Below are positions 1 through 4,563 of a stretch of 5,896 nt of DNA, in pieces; the first letter of the stretch is position 1, and each line of letters opens with the position of its first letter. The stretch lies in the NCBI GenBank assembly GCA_030830245.1, contig JAURNJ010000218.1:1-5896 (forward strand). Reading direction: 5' to 3'. This stretch comes from Novosphingobium sp. GTDB taxonomy: Bacteria; Pseudomonadota; Alphaproteobacteria; Sphingomonadales; Sphingomonadaceae. The notes beneath the pieces are model-generated. The model was given only the letters and a program-made list of their open reading frames with translations. It was not told where the DNA came from and did no database searches. The position numbers were made by a program, and so were the translations under genes.

Positions 1-143
1 CCGGCCGAGGACCAGCTGATCGCATTGCCCTGGGCGTCGGTGATGGTCACCATCGTGTTGTTGAAGCTGGCATTCACATGGGCGATGCCGCTGGTGATGT
101 TCTTGCGCTCCCGCCTTTTGATGCGCTGGGGTTCGCGTGCCAT
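1..143 (-). CDS. rpsK: 30S ribosomal protein S11 (partial, N-terminal 47 residues)
   Basis: The reading frame starts at an ATG (143-141) and runs off the left edge of the window. The visible protein begins [16 protein letters not shown] and continues with [18 protein letters not shown] and [10 protein letters not shown]. The segment with NASFNNT..TITD..GN.ISW.S.G is the conserved N-terminal core of S11, which lies on the platform of the 30S subunit and contacts 16S rRNA near the mRNA exit. The N-terminus is short and basic, as usual in alphaproteobacteria. A Shine-Dalgarno AGGAC lies about 7 bases upstream of the start. It follows rpsM on the same strand after a 73-bp spacer, the standard alpha-operon order; rpoA and rplQ would be expected beyond the window edge. 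Identity is certain; only the C-terminal part is missing. Confidence 0.97.
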   Translation of the reverse strand, partial: MAREPQRIKRRERKNITSGIAHVNASFNNTMVTITDAQGNAISWSSA

Positions 144-174
144 TTCTTTGTCCTACTCGAAAATCTGGAACTGC

Positions 175-216
175 CGAGCGGACCCGAAGTCCGCTCGTCC
201 TGAGCGTATCGAAGAC
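175..216. repeat. Dispersed palindromic repeat in the rpsM-rpsK spacer
   Basis: The 73-bp spacer between rpsM and rpsK contains a perfect 9-bp inverted repeat, CGAGCGGAC (175-183) and GTCCGCTCG (189-197), with a 5-base loop that reads TTCGG on the transcribed minus strand. It is followed on the plus strand by GTCCTGAGCGTATCGAAG (197-214). That sequence resembles the common CTGAGC..GTCGAAG dispersed intergenic element of sphingomonads and related bacteria; this family assignment is from memory. In the mRNA it would form a stable UUCG-type hairpin between the two cistrons. No U-run follows the stem directly, so I do not call it a terminator. It could affect mRNA processing or the S13/S11 ratio, which is inference. 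Confidence 0.6.
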
Positions 217-585
217 TTACTTCTTCTTGCCCGCGATCGGCTTGGCCTTGCCCTTGCGGGTGCGCGCATTGGTATGCGTGCGCTGGCCGCGAACCGGCAG
301 GCCCTTGCGATGGCGCAGGCCGCGGTAGCAGGCGAGGTCCATGAGGCGCTTGATGTTCATCGCTGTTTCGCGGCGAAGGTCGCCCTCGACCATGTGGTCG
401 GCGTCGATCGTCTCGCGAATCTGAAGAACTTCGGCATCCGAAAGGTCCTGAACCCGACGGGCATGGTCGATTCCCAGCTTGTCGACGATTTCAGCGGCCT
501 TGGTGCGGCCGATTCCATGAATGTAGGTAAGCGCGATAATCACACGCTTGTTGGTGGGGATATTTACCCCGGCAATACGAGCCAC
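217..585 (-). CDS. rpsM: 30S ribosomal protein S13
   Basis: This 122-residue protein of the 30S head contacts the P-site tRNA and forms bridges to the 50S subunit. The N-terminus (M)[20 protein letters not shown] is followed by the helix-two-turn-helix motif GIGRTKA (residues about 25-30). The C-terminal signature [18 protein letters not shown] (86-103) leads into [10 protein letters not shown] and a basic KKK tail that reaches toward the tRNA. I chose the GTG at 585-583 as start. It gives the usual S13 N-terminus and length, and a Shine-Dalgarno GGGAG (596-592) sits 6 bases upstream. The frame is open 23 codons further upstream to an ATG at 654, but that extension has no S13 similarity. It is the first gene of a probable separate unit: a terminator, a promoter candidate and a hairpin-containing leader lie between it and the SRPBCC gene. 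Confidence 0.97.
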   Translation of the reverse strand: MARIAGVNIPTNKRVIIALTYIHGIGRTKAAEIVDKLGIDHARRVQDLSDAEVLQIRETIDADHMVEGDLRRETAMNIKRLMDLACYRGLRHRKGLPVRGQRTHTNARTRKGKAKPIAGKKK

Positions 586-748
586 TTGATACTCCCTGCT
601 CCACAGGGCGCGGCGAACTATTCGCGGCAACCCCATCTCAACGCGTTGGCTCACTTTGGAGGAAGCGGATACTTGCGAAATGCAAAAAATCCGAACGGCG
701 TGGACGAATACATTCGCCTGCCGAACGGCCCGTTTCCTGTCGAGTGAA
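586..748 (-). promoter_or_regulatory. Probable 5' leader of the rpsM-rpsK transcript
   Basis: The 315-bp gap between the SRPBCC stop (901) and rpsM start (585) holds no gene that I can support. Transcription from the promoter candidate at 754-782 would begin near 748 and give an untranslated leader of about 160 nt. The leader contains a U-tailed hairpin (684-728) and ends in the rpsM Shine-Dalgarno GGGAG. CCGAACGGC occurs twice, at 691-699 and 721-729, exactly 30 bp apart, and forms the two outer arms of that hairpin. Nothing recognisable was seen between 603 and 683 or in 834-900. Leader-based feedback control by ribosomal proteins is common for such operons, but whether it acts here is inference. 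Confidence 0.4.
684..728 (-). terminator. Terminator-like hairpin in the rpsM leader (possible attenuator)
   Basis: Read on the minus strand, the two arms are CCGTTCGG (728-721) and CCGTTCGG (698-691). They pair through six Watson-Crick pairs around two central U-U mismatches. Inside them a smaller stem, GG-CGAAT with ATTCG-T-CC, pairs over a tiny apical loop with one bulge. The structure is followed by A and then six T residues (689-684). A hairpin plus U-run inside the leader, before the rpsM start, has the form of a transcription attenuator. The mismatches make the stem weaker than the terminator at 801-833, and no antiterminator partner was worked out. Confidence 0.4.
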
Positions 749-753
749 AGGCG

Positions 754-782
754 CGCTTAGAATGATTCGCAAGGCGTGTCAA
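754..782 (-). promoter_or_regulatory. Promoter candidate for rpsM-rpsK
   Basis: On the minus strand a perfect -35 box TTGACA (782-777) is followed after 17 bases by TAAGCG (759-754) at the -10 position. The -10 matches the E. coli consensus poorly. An overlapping alternative, TCTAAG, matches better but leaves a spacer of only 15. The location supports the call: the -35 box begins only 18 bp after the T-run of the terminator at 801-833, and nothing else between there and rpsM looks like a promoter. The same layout with a TAACGG -10 occurs before rplO. Confidence 0.5.
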
Positions 783-800
783 CGCCGCGAGGTCGATAAC

Positions 801-833
801 AAAAAACCGTCCCGGAAGCTCTGCCTCCGGACG
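801..833 (-). terminator. Rho-independent terminator after the SRPBCC gene
   Basis: On the minus strand the stem runs CGTCC-GGAGG (833-824), loop CAGAG, then CTTCC-G-GGACG (818-808). That is ten pairs, including one G-U wobble, with a single bulged G. It is followed by G and a run of six T residues (806-801). This is a classic intrinsic terminator about 70 bp downstream of the SRPBCC stop codon. It would end, at least partly, transcription coming from rplO-secY-adk and separate it from rpsM. Confidence 0.8.
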
Positions 834-900
834 ATCGTATCGTGCAATCACTGATTACCCGATTGTTCCCTGCCAGTCAAAGCAGAGCGACATCTGCCAC

Positions 901-1620
901 TCAGCGACCAACAAAGCCTTGATCGTTCACGGCTTTCTCCGGGGGAATCGCGCCAGGCCCGGGCTTGGGCGCAGCTTCGACCGGCGCGCCGTTGGCCTCT
1001 CCGATGCCCGCTTCCATTTCGCGCACAAAATTCGAATCGGGCTGCTCCGGTGCGGGTTCGGGGGCCGCCTTGCCAATTGCGCGCGCGCCCAGTGCACGAC
1101 CCAACCGCAAAACCTGCTCGGCGAGGACGCCATCGACCGCCTTGGCCAGGGCGGGCACGTCGCCGCGCACATAGCCGCCATAAGCATATTCCCAGAGGAT
1201 GCGCGTGCCCTCGCCCTCCGGCTTGAGCATCACCGTCAAGGTGCCAGTACCTGCCCCGGCCTGAAGCGGACCGAGCGCCCCCGTCATGCGCAGGGCGCGC
1301 GGCTCTTCGACATAGACCACCCGCATATGCTCGACCCCGCCGCGCGGCGCAGCCTTGGGCGAGGCCTTGTTGGGCAGGACTTCACAAAAGCAGCCGCCCG
1401 CACGTGCATCGAGCGAAAAATTGGCGGCATCGCCCGAATAGCTGTGCCCACCGCTCCACCATTCGCGCGGCCTGACCAGCACGGCCCAGGTTTGCTGCGC
1501 GCTTGCCGGCACATCGATGCCAAGCTGTATGACAAAGCCGGAAGCGGAACTTTCCTTGACCTCGGCCATGGCGGGCGATGGCAGTAGCAGCGCCCCGATG
1601 ACTATCGCGAAACGCTTCAT
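901..1620 (-). CDS. Exported SRPBCC (AHSA1/START-like) domain protein, function unknown
   Basis: This is a 239-residue protein. Residues 1-19 are a signal peptide: MKR, a hydrophobic stretch, then AMA before Glu20, a good signal peptidase I site; I see no lipobox. Residues about 28-175 look like an SRPBCC helix-grip domain of the polyketide-cyclase/AHSA1 kind: VPASAQQTWAVLVRPREWW, then GGCFCE (76-80, Cys77 and Cys79), HMRVVYVEEP, GALGPLQ, GTGTLTVML, and YGGYVRG before a long C-terminal helix. From about residue 183 the tail is low-complexity Pro/Ala/Glu-rich. Such domains bind hydrophobic ligands; the ligand here is unknown. The ATG has a strong Shine-Dalgarno GGGAGGG 5 bases upstream. The gene starts only 21 bp after adk stops, so it is almost surely co-transcribed with adk and secY, and a terminator follows it. 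It is not part of the classical spc operon. I know of similar proteins beside adk in sphingomonads, but have not verified this. A periplasmic location is inferred. Confidence 0.82.
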   Translation of the reverse strand: MKRFAIVIGALLLPSPAMAEVKESSASGFVIQLGIDVPASAQQTWAVLVRPREWWSGGHSYSGDAANFSLDARAGGCFCEVLPNKASPKAAPRGGVEHMRVVYVEEPRALRMTGALGPLQAGAGTGTLTVMLKPEGEGTRILWEYAYGGYVRGDVPALAKAVDGVLAEQVLRLGRALGARAIGKAAPEPAPEQPDSNFVREMEAGIGEANGAPVEAAPKPGPGAIPPEKAVNDQGFVGR

Positions 1621-1641
1621 TCCAGCCCTCCCAGTATTCCG

Positions 1642-2289
1642 TTAGTCGGCGATAAGCCCTTCGATCGCTGCTGTCACAGCGTCCATGTCGGCCATGCCAT
1701 CGACACGCGATATGATCCCCCGCGACTCGTAGATCGGCAGAATCGGCGCGGTCTTGGCGCGGTACTCAGCCATGCGGGTGCGCACGGTTTCCTCGTTGTC
1801 GTCGGGACGGCGCTTGAACTCGGTTGATCCGCACTTGTCGCAGGTGCCGGCAACCCTGGGCTGCTCGAACTTGTCGTGATAGCCCTTGCCGCAATTGGCA
1901 CAGGTGTATCGCCCGGTAATCCGCTCGACGAGCGCATCCTCGTCGACGGCGAGTTCGATCACATGGTCGAGGCTGCGCCCGCGCGCGGCGAGGATCCCGT
2001 CCAGAGAGCCCGCCTGCGCTTCGGTGCGCGGGTAGCCGTCGAAGATCGCGCCGGTATCCGGCCCCATCGCGTCAAGCCCGTCGCCGATCAGCGCAGAAAC
2101 GATCTCGTCGGAAACGAGTTCGCCGCGTTCCATCACAGCCTTTGCCTGAAGCCCCACGGGCGTCTGCGCCTTCACAGCCGCGCGGAGCATGTCGCCGGTC
2201 GAAAGCTGGCGCATGCCGTGCCGCTCCATCAGCCGCTGCGCCTGGGTGCCCTTGCCCGCCCCCGGCGGCCCCAACAGGATGATATTCAC
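1642..2289 (-). CDS. adk: Adenylate kinase, zinc-LID long form
   Basis: This cytosolic enzyme of 215 residues interconverts ATP + AMP and 2 ADP. The P-loop GPPGAGKGT spans residues 7-15. The AMP-binding region has LSTGDMLR (29-36) and the FDGYPR motif (83-88), with Tyr where many homologues have Phe. The LID (about 125-163) carries four cysteines, Cys130, Cys133, Cys150 and Cys153, in two C-X2-C pairs. That is the structural zinc site of the long form, replaced by other residues in E. coli. DDNEETVRTR (163-172) supplies the catalytic arginines near the C-terminal end of the LID. The start is a GTG, with an AGAGGA Shine-Dalgarno upstream; MNIILLGPPGAGKGTQ is the expected N-terminus. It lies 34 bp after secY and 21 bp before the SRPBCC gene, consistent with one operon. 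secY-adk is the widespread spc order. Confidence 0.98.
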   Translation of the reverse strand: MNIILLGPPGAGKGTQAQRLMERHGMRQLSTGDMLRAAVKAQTPVGLQAKAVMERGELVSDEIVSALIGDGLDAMGPDTGAIFDGYPRTEAQAGSLDGILAARGRSLDHVIELAVDEDALVERITGRYTCANCGKGYHDKFEQPRVAGTCDKCGSTEFKRRPDDNEETVRTRMAEYRAKTAPILPIYESRGIISRVDGMADMDAVTAAIEGLIAD

Positions 2290-2323
2290 GGGAATGTCCT
2301 CTCGAATTGCCCCGGCGGCTGCC

Positions 2324-3691
2324 TTAACGCAGCCTGCCTTTCAGCTTCGCTTTCTTGATGAGATCGCCATACTGGTGCGCCAGCAGGTGCGACTGTATCT
2401 GGGTGATCGTATCGACCGTGACATTGACCACGATCAGCAGGCTGGTGCCGCCAAGGAACATCAGCGGCAGGCCGGTCTGCGCAATGAAATACTCGGGCAG
2501 AACGCACACGATGGTCAGGTATGCCGCGCCGATCACGGTAATGCGGGTCAGCACGTAATCCAGATAGGTCGCAGTGTTCTTGCCCGGACGGATGCCTGGA
2601 ATGAAACCACCGTTCTTCTTCAGGTTCTCGGACGTGTCCTCGGGATTGAACACGATCGCGGTGTAGAAGAAGCAGAAGAAGATGATCCCGGCAGCATAGA
2701 GCGCCATGTACAGCGGTTGCCCGTGCTGGAGATACTGGATCACGGTTTGCAGCACTTGCCCGCCCGTCGTCTCGGTCGAGACCGAGGTGCCTGCAAATTG
2801 CGTGATGGTCAGCGGCAGAAGCAGCAGGGAGCTGGCGAAGATCGGCGGGATCACACCGGCGGTGTTGATCGTGAGCGGAAGGTGGCTGCGATCCGCCTGC
2901 ATCATGCCGCGCTGAGTCGCGCGCTTGGGATACTGGATCAGCAGGCGCCGCTGCGCGCGCTCCATGAAGCAGATGAATAGGATCATGGCGACGATCAGCA
3001 CGACCAGACCGACGATCACGAAGGAGCTGACCGAGCCCGAACGCCCGCCCTCGAACATGTTGGCGATAAAGGTCGGCATCTGGGCGACAATGCCGGCCAT
3101 GATGATGAGTGAAACGCCGTTGCCAATGCCGCGCGAGGTAATCTGCTCGCCCAGCCACAGCAGGAACATGGTGCCGCCGATGAGGCTGATGACCGCACCG
3201 ATGCGGAACATGTAGCCCGGATCGACCACGGCCTGCAGGCCGCTCTGCGCGCCATAGGCCTCAAGCCCGGTGGCGATGAACCAGCCCTGCACCACGCACA
3301 GCAGCACGGTGCCATAGCGGGTGTACTGGTTGAGTTTCTTGCGCCCGGCCTCGCCTTCCTTCTTTAGCGCCATCAGCGCCGGATGGAGCGAGGCGGCAAG
3401 CTGCACCACGATCGAGGCGGTAATATAGGGCATGATGCCCAGCGCGATCAGGCTCATACGCTCCAGGCTGCCGCCCGAGAACGTGTTGAACAGGTCGAGG
3501 ATGCCGCCGCGCGTCTGATCGTAGAGGTCTTCCAGGATCAGCGGATTGACCCCGGGCAGCGGCACGAAGCTTAGAAAACGGAACACGATCAGCGCGCCGA
3601 GTGTGAACCAGATACGGTTCTTGAGCTCGGTAGCCTTGGAGAAATTCGCAAAGCTCAGCGAACTTGCGATGTTGTCGGCGCGTGATGCCAT
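2324..3691 (-). CDS. secY: Protein translocase subunit SecY
   Basis: This is the channel-forming core of the SecYEG translocon in the inner membrane. It exports unfolded preproteins with SecA and inserts membrane proteins from the ribosome. The 455 residues are of normal length and give ten hydrophobic segments. Landmarks: the cytosolic N-terminus MASRADNIASSLSFANFSKA; the first segment near 27-45 ending in FVPLPGVNP; the plug/TM2 signature SLERMSLIALGIMPYITASI (75-94); GIGNGVSLIIMAGI (188-201); HLPLTINTAGVIPPIFASS (270-288); and the C5 loop FIPGIRPGKNTATYLD (363-378). Arg368 corresponds to the arginine important for SecA-dependent export in E. coli. The C-terminus ends KKAKLKGRLR. The ATG is 13 bases after an AGAGG, a rather long spacing. 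It follows rplO after an unusually large 163-bp spacer with a dispersed repeat and a promoter candidate, and precedes adk by 34 bp. Confidence 0.98.
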   Translation of the reverse strand: MASRADNIASSLSFANFSKATELKNRIWFTLGALIVFRFLSFVPLPGVNPLILEDLYDQTRGGILDLFNTFSGGSLERMSLIALGIMPYITASIVVQLAASLHPALMALKKEGEAGRKKLNQYTRYGTVLLCVVQGWFIATGLEAYGAQSGLQAVVDPGYMFRIGAVISLIGGTMFLLWLGEQITSRGIGNGVSLIIMAGIVAQMPTFIANMFEGGRSGSVSSFVIVGLVVLIVAMILFICFMERAQRRLLIQYPKRATQRGMMQADRSHLPLTINTAGVIPPIFASSLLLLPLTITQFAGTSVSTETTGGQVLQTVIQYLQHGQPLYMALYAAGIIFFCFFYTAIVFNPEDTSENLKKNGGFIPGIRPGKNTATYLDYVLTRITVIGAAYLTIVCVLPEYFIAQTGLPLMFLGGTSLLIVVNVTVDTITQIQSHLLAHQYGDLIKKAKLKGRLR

Positions 3692-3724
3692 CGGATGGAA
3701 TGAACCTCTGCCCTGCGATGCCTG

Positions 3725-3753
3725 CCCATATAGTGTGCCAGGGCAGATGTCGA
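3725..3753 (-). promoter_or_regulatory. Weak promoter candidate upstream of secY
   Basis: On the minus strand TCGACA (3753-3748), one mismatch from the -35 consensus, is followed after 17 bases by TATGGG (3730-3725). TATATG two bases earlier is an alternative with a 15-base spacer. A 6-bp inverted repeat, CTGCCC (3722-3727) and GGGCAG (3741-3746), overlaps the spacer. The site lies 34 bp upstream of the secY ATG. If used, it would let secY-adk be expressed partly independently of rplO. The match is weak and this is inference. Confidence 0.3.
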
Positions 3754-3776
3754 ACCTGGGGACGTCGAAAAAGCCG

Positions 3777-3845
3777 AGTCATTCCTGCGAATGCTGGAAC
3801 CCAGTCAATCAGTCGTACCGGGTCCCCGCATTCGCGAGGATGACG
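3777..3845. repeat. Dispersed imperfect palindrome in the rplO-secY spacer
   Basis: Two 29-bp arms, 3777-3805 and 3817-3845, are inverted copies that match at 22 of 29 positions around an 11-base centre. The left arm contains GTCATTCCTGCGAATGC. The right arm, read on the other strand, contains GTCATCCTCGCGAATGC. Each arm can also fold on itself. This is the layout of the very common alphaproteobacterial GTCAT(T/C)CC..GCGAA..GC..GG dispersed repeat; the family recognition is from memory. It begins 10 bp after the rplO stop and can form a long hairpin in the rplO-secY mRNA. The arms have diverged, so the copy is probably old. A role in mRNA stability or 3'-end formation for rplO is inference. 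Confidence 0.75.
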
Positions 3846-3854
3846 AAAAGTGCT

Positions 3855-4379
3855 TCAGCTTGCAGCCTTGGCCTTGTTGGCCTCGCGCCGCGCGGTCTTC
3901 TTCTCGTGCTCGCTGACCTTGGGCGCGGCTACTTCCACCGAACCGCCAGCCTTCTCGACCGCGGCGATCGCGCCCTTCGAGGCGCCATCGACCTTGAACG
4001 TGGCCTTGGCCGTGATCTCGCCCTTGCCGAGCAGGCGAACGCCATCCTTGCCGCCGCGCGCCAGGCCGACCGCCTTGAGCGCCGCATGGTCGATGACAGA
4101 CTTGGCATCGAGCTTGCCCGCATCGATGAACTTCTGGATCATGCCCAGGTTCACCTCGGCAAAGTCCTTCCCGAACGGGTTGTTGAAGCCGCGCTTCGGG
4201 ATGCGCATGTGCAGCGGCATCTGGCCGCCTTCAAAGCCGGCGATCGACACGCCCGAACGCGCCTTGGCGCCCTTCTGGCCGCGACCAGCAGTCTTGCCCT
4301 TGCCGGAGCCGATACCACGGCCCACACGCATGCGGCCCTTGCGGGCACCCGGATTGTCACGAAGATCGGTAAGTTTCAT
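3855..4379 (-). CDS. rplO: 50S ribosomal protein L15
   Basis: L15 is a large-subunit protein that binds 23S rRNA and acts late in 50S assembly. The 174-residue product opens [20 protein letters not shown], followed by the Gly-rich basic region [21 protein letters not shown] (21-41) that threads into rRNA. Then come [20 protein letters not shown] (48-67), typical of L15, and the globular domain with [11 protein letters not shown] and [12 protein letters not shown]. The last 20 or so residues are Lys/Ala/Arg-rich and make it somewhat longer than the roughly 145-residue E. coli protein. The ATG has only a weak Shine-Dalgarno (GCGAG, 9 bases away). It is the first gene of the minus-strand cluster. 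rpmD, normally next upstream, is missing, and a plus-strand gene begins 184 bp away instead. A promoter candidate lies at 4427-4455. Confidence 0.97.
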   Translation of the reverse strand: MKLTDLRDNPGARKGRMRVGRGIGSGKGKTAGRGQKGAKARSGVSIAGFEGGQMPLHMRIPKRGFNNPFGKDFAEVNLGMIQKFIDAGKLDAKSVIDHAALKAVGLARGGKDGVRLLGKGEITAKATFKVDGASKGAIAAVEKAGGSVEVAAPKVSEHEKKTARREANKAKAAS

Positions 4380-4426
4380 AGGATAGCACTCGCTTTCGCT
4401 TGGTTCGCGCTGGTTGGAAAGGCGGG

Positions 4427-4455
4427 CCGTTAGCCGATGCAGGCGGACCTGTCAC
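4427..4455 (-). promoter_or_regulatory. Promoter candidate for rplO-secY-adk
   Basis: On the minus strand GTGACA (4455-4450), one mismatch from the -35 consensus, is followed after exactly 17 bases by TAACGG (4432-4427). This is the same arrangement as TTGACA-N17-TAAGCG before rpsM. Transcription would start near 4420, giving a leader of about 40 nt. A promoter is needed somewhere in this spacer, because the upstream neighbour points the other way. The -10 is far from TATAAT, so the support is the matched layout and position, not the box itself. Confidence 0.45.
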
Positions 4456-4501
4456 CCCCTTTGTCGCTGCGGGCCGCCGCCCCGCTCAGGCCTTGGTGCC
4501 C

Positions 4502-4517
4502 TTAACTGCCGTTTAAC
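4502..4517 (+). promoter_or_regulatory. CtrA-type binding site upstream of the glycosyltransferase
   Basis: The sequence TTAACTGCCGTTTAAC fits the full CtrA consensus TTAA-N7-TTAAC without mismatch, and is equally a direct repeat of TTAAC with an 11-bp period. It ends 46 bp before the ATG at 4564, a position where CtrA boxes often overlap the -35 region of activated alphaproteobacterial promoters. I see no convincing -10 box downstream. A small palindrome, ATGCC-GCG-GGCAT (4519-4531), follows directly. CtrA is the cell-cycle and motility response regulator of alphaproteobacteria. Binding here is predicted, not shown, and the site could also influence the divergent rplO promoter about 50 bp away. 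Confidence 0.6.
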
Positions 4518-4563
4518 CATGCCGCGGGCATAGCTGAACCTCGATTTTTCAGGGTTACCCATC

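Noticed and set aside
586..654. 23-codon N-terminal extension of S13 starting at the ATG at 654
   Set aside because: The extension has no S13 similarity. The GTG at 585 gives the normal N-terminus and length and has a well-spaced GGGAG.
25..747. Long plus-strand open frame opposite rpsK and rpsM
   Set aside because: It lies antisense to two certain ribosomal genes and the product has no protein-like pattern. Long antisense frames are expected in GC-rich DNA.
855..883. TTGACT-N17-TAATCA on the minus strand downstream of the SRPBCC gene as a promoter
   Set aside because: It would transcribe straight into the terminator at 801-833, and its -10 is poor.
919..1587. Plus-strand open frame of 222 codons opposite the SRPBCC gene
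   Set aside because: It is antisense to a gene with a signal peptide, a Shine-Dalgarno and a domain pattern. The translation is rich in Arg, Ala and His with no recognisable motif.
2189..3158. Open frames overlapping secY: plus-strand 2189-2980 and a second minus-strand frame 2286-3158
   Set aside because: secY is unmistakable over its full length. The overlapping translations are Arg/Ala/Asp-rich shadows without hydrophobic or domain structure.
3727..3740. TGGCAC on the minus strand before secY as a sigma-54 promoter
   Set aside because: The required TTGC-type -12 element is absent at the right spacing.
3546..4433. Plus-strand open frame of 295 codons across the secY-rplO spacer and rplO
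   Set aside because: It runs antisense through rplO and through the dispersed repeat and has no credible ribosome binding site. I consider it a shadow.
4483..4509. Remnant of the rpmD (L30) 3' end reading AVKGTKA-stop on the minus strand
   Set aside because: The frame is only eight codons after an upstream in-frame stop, and the residues do not match an L30 C-terminus that I recognise.
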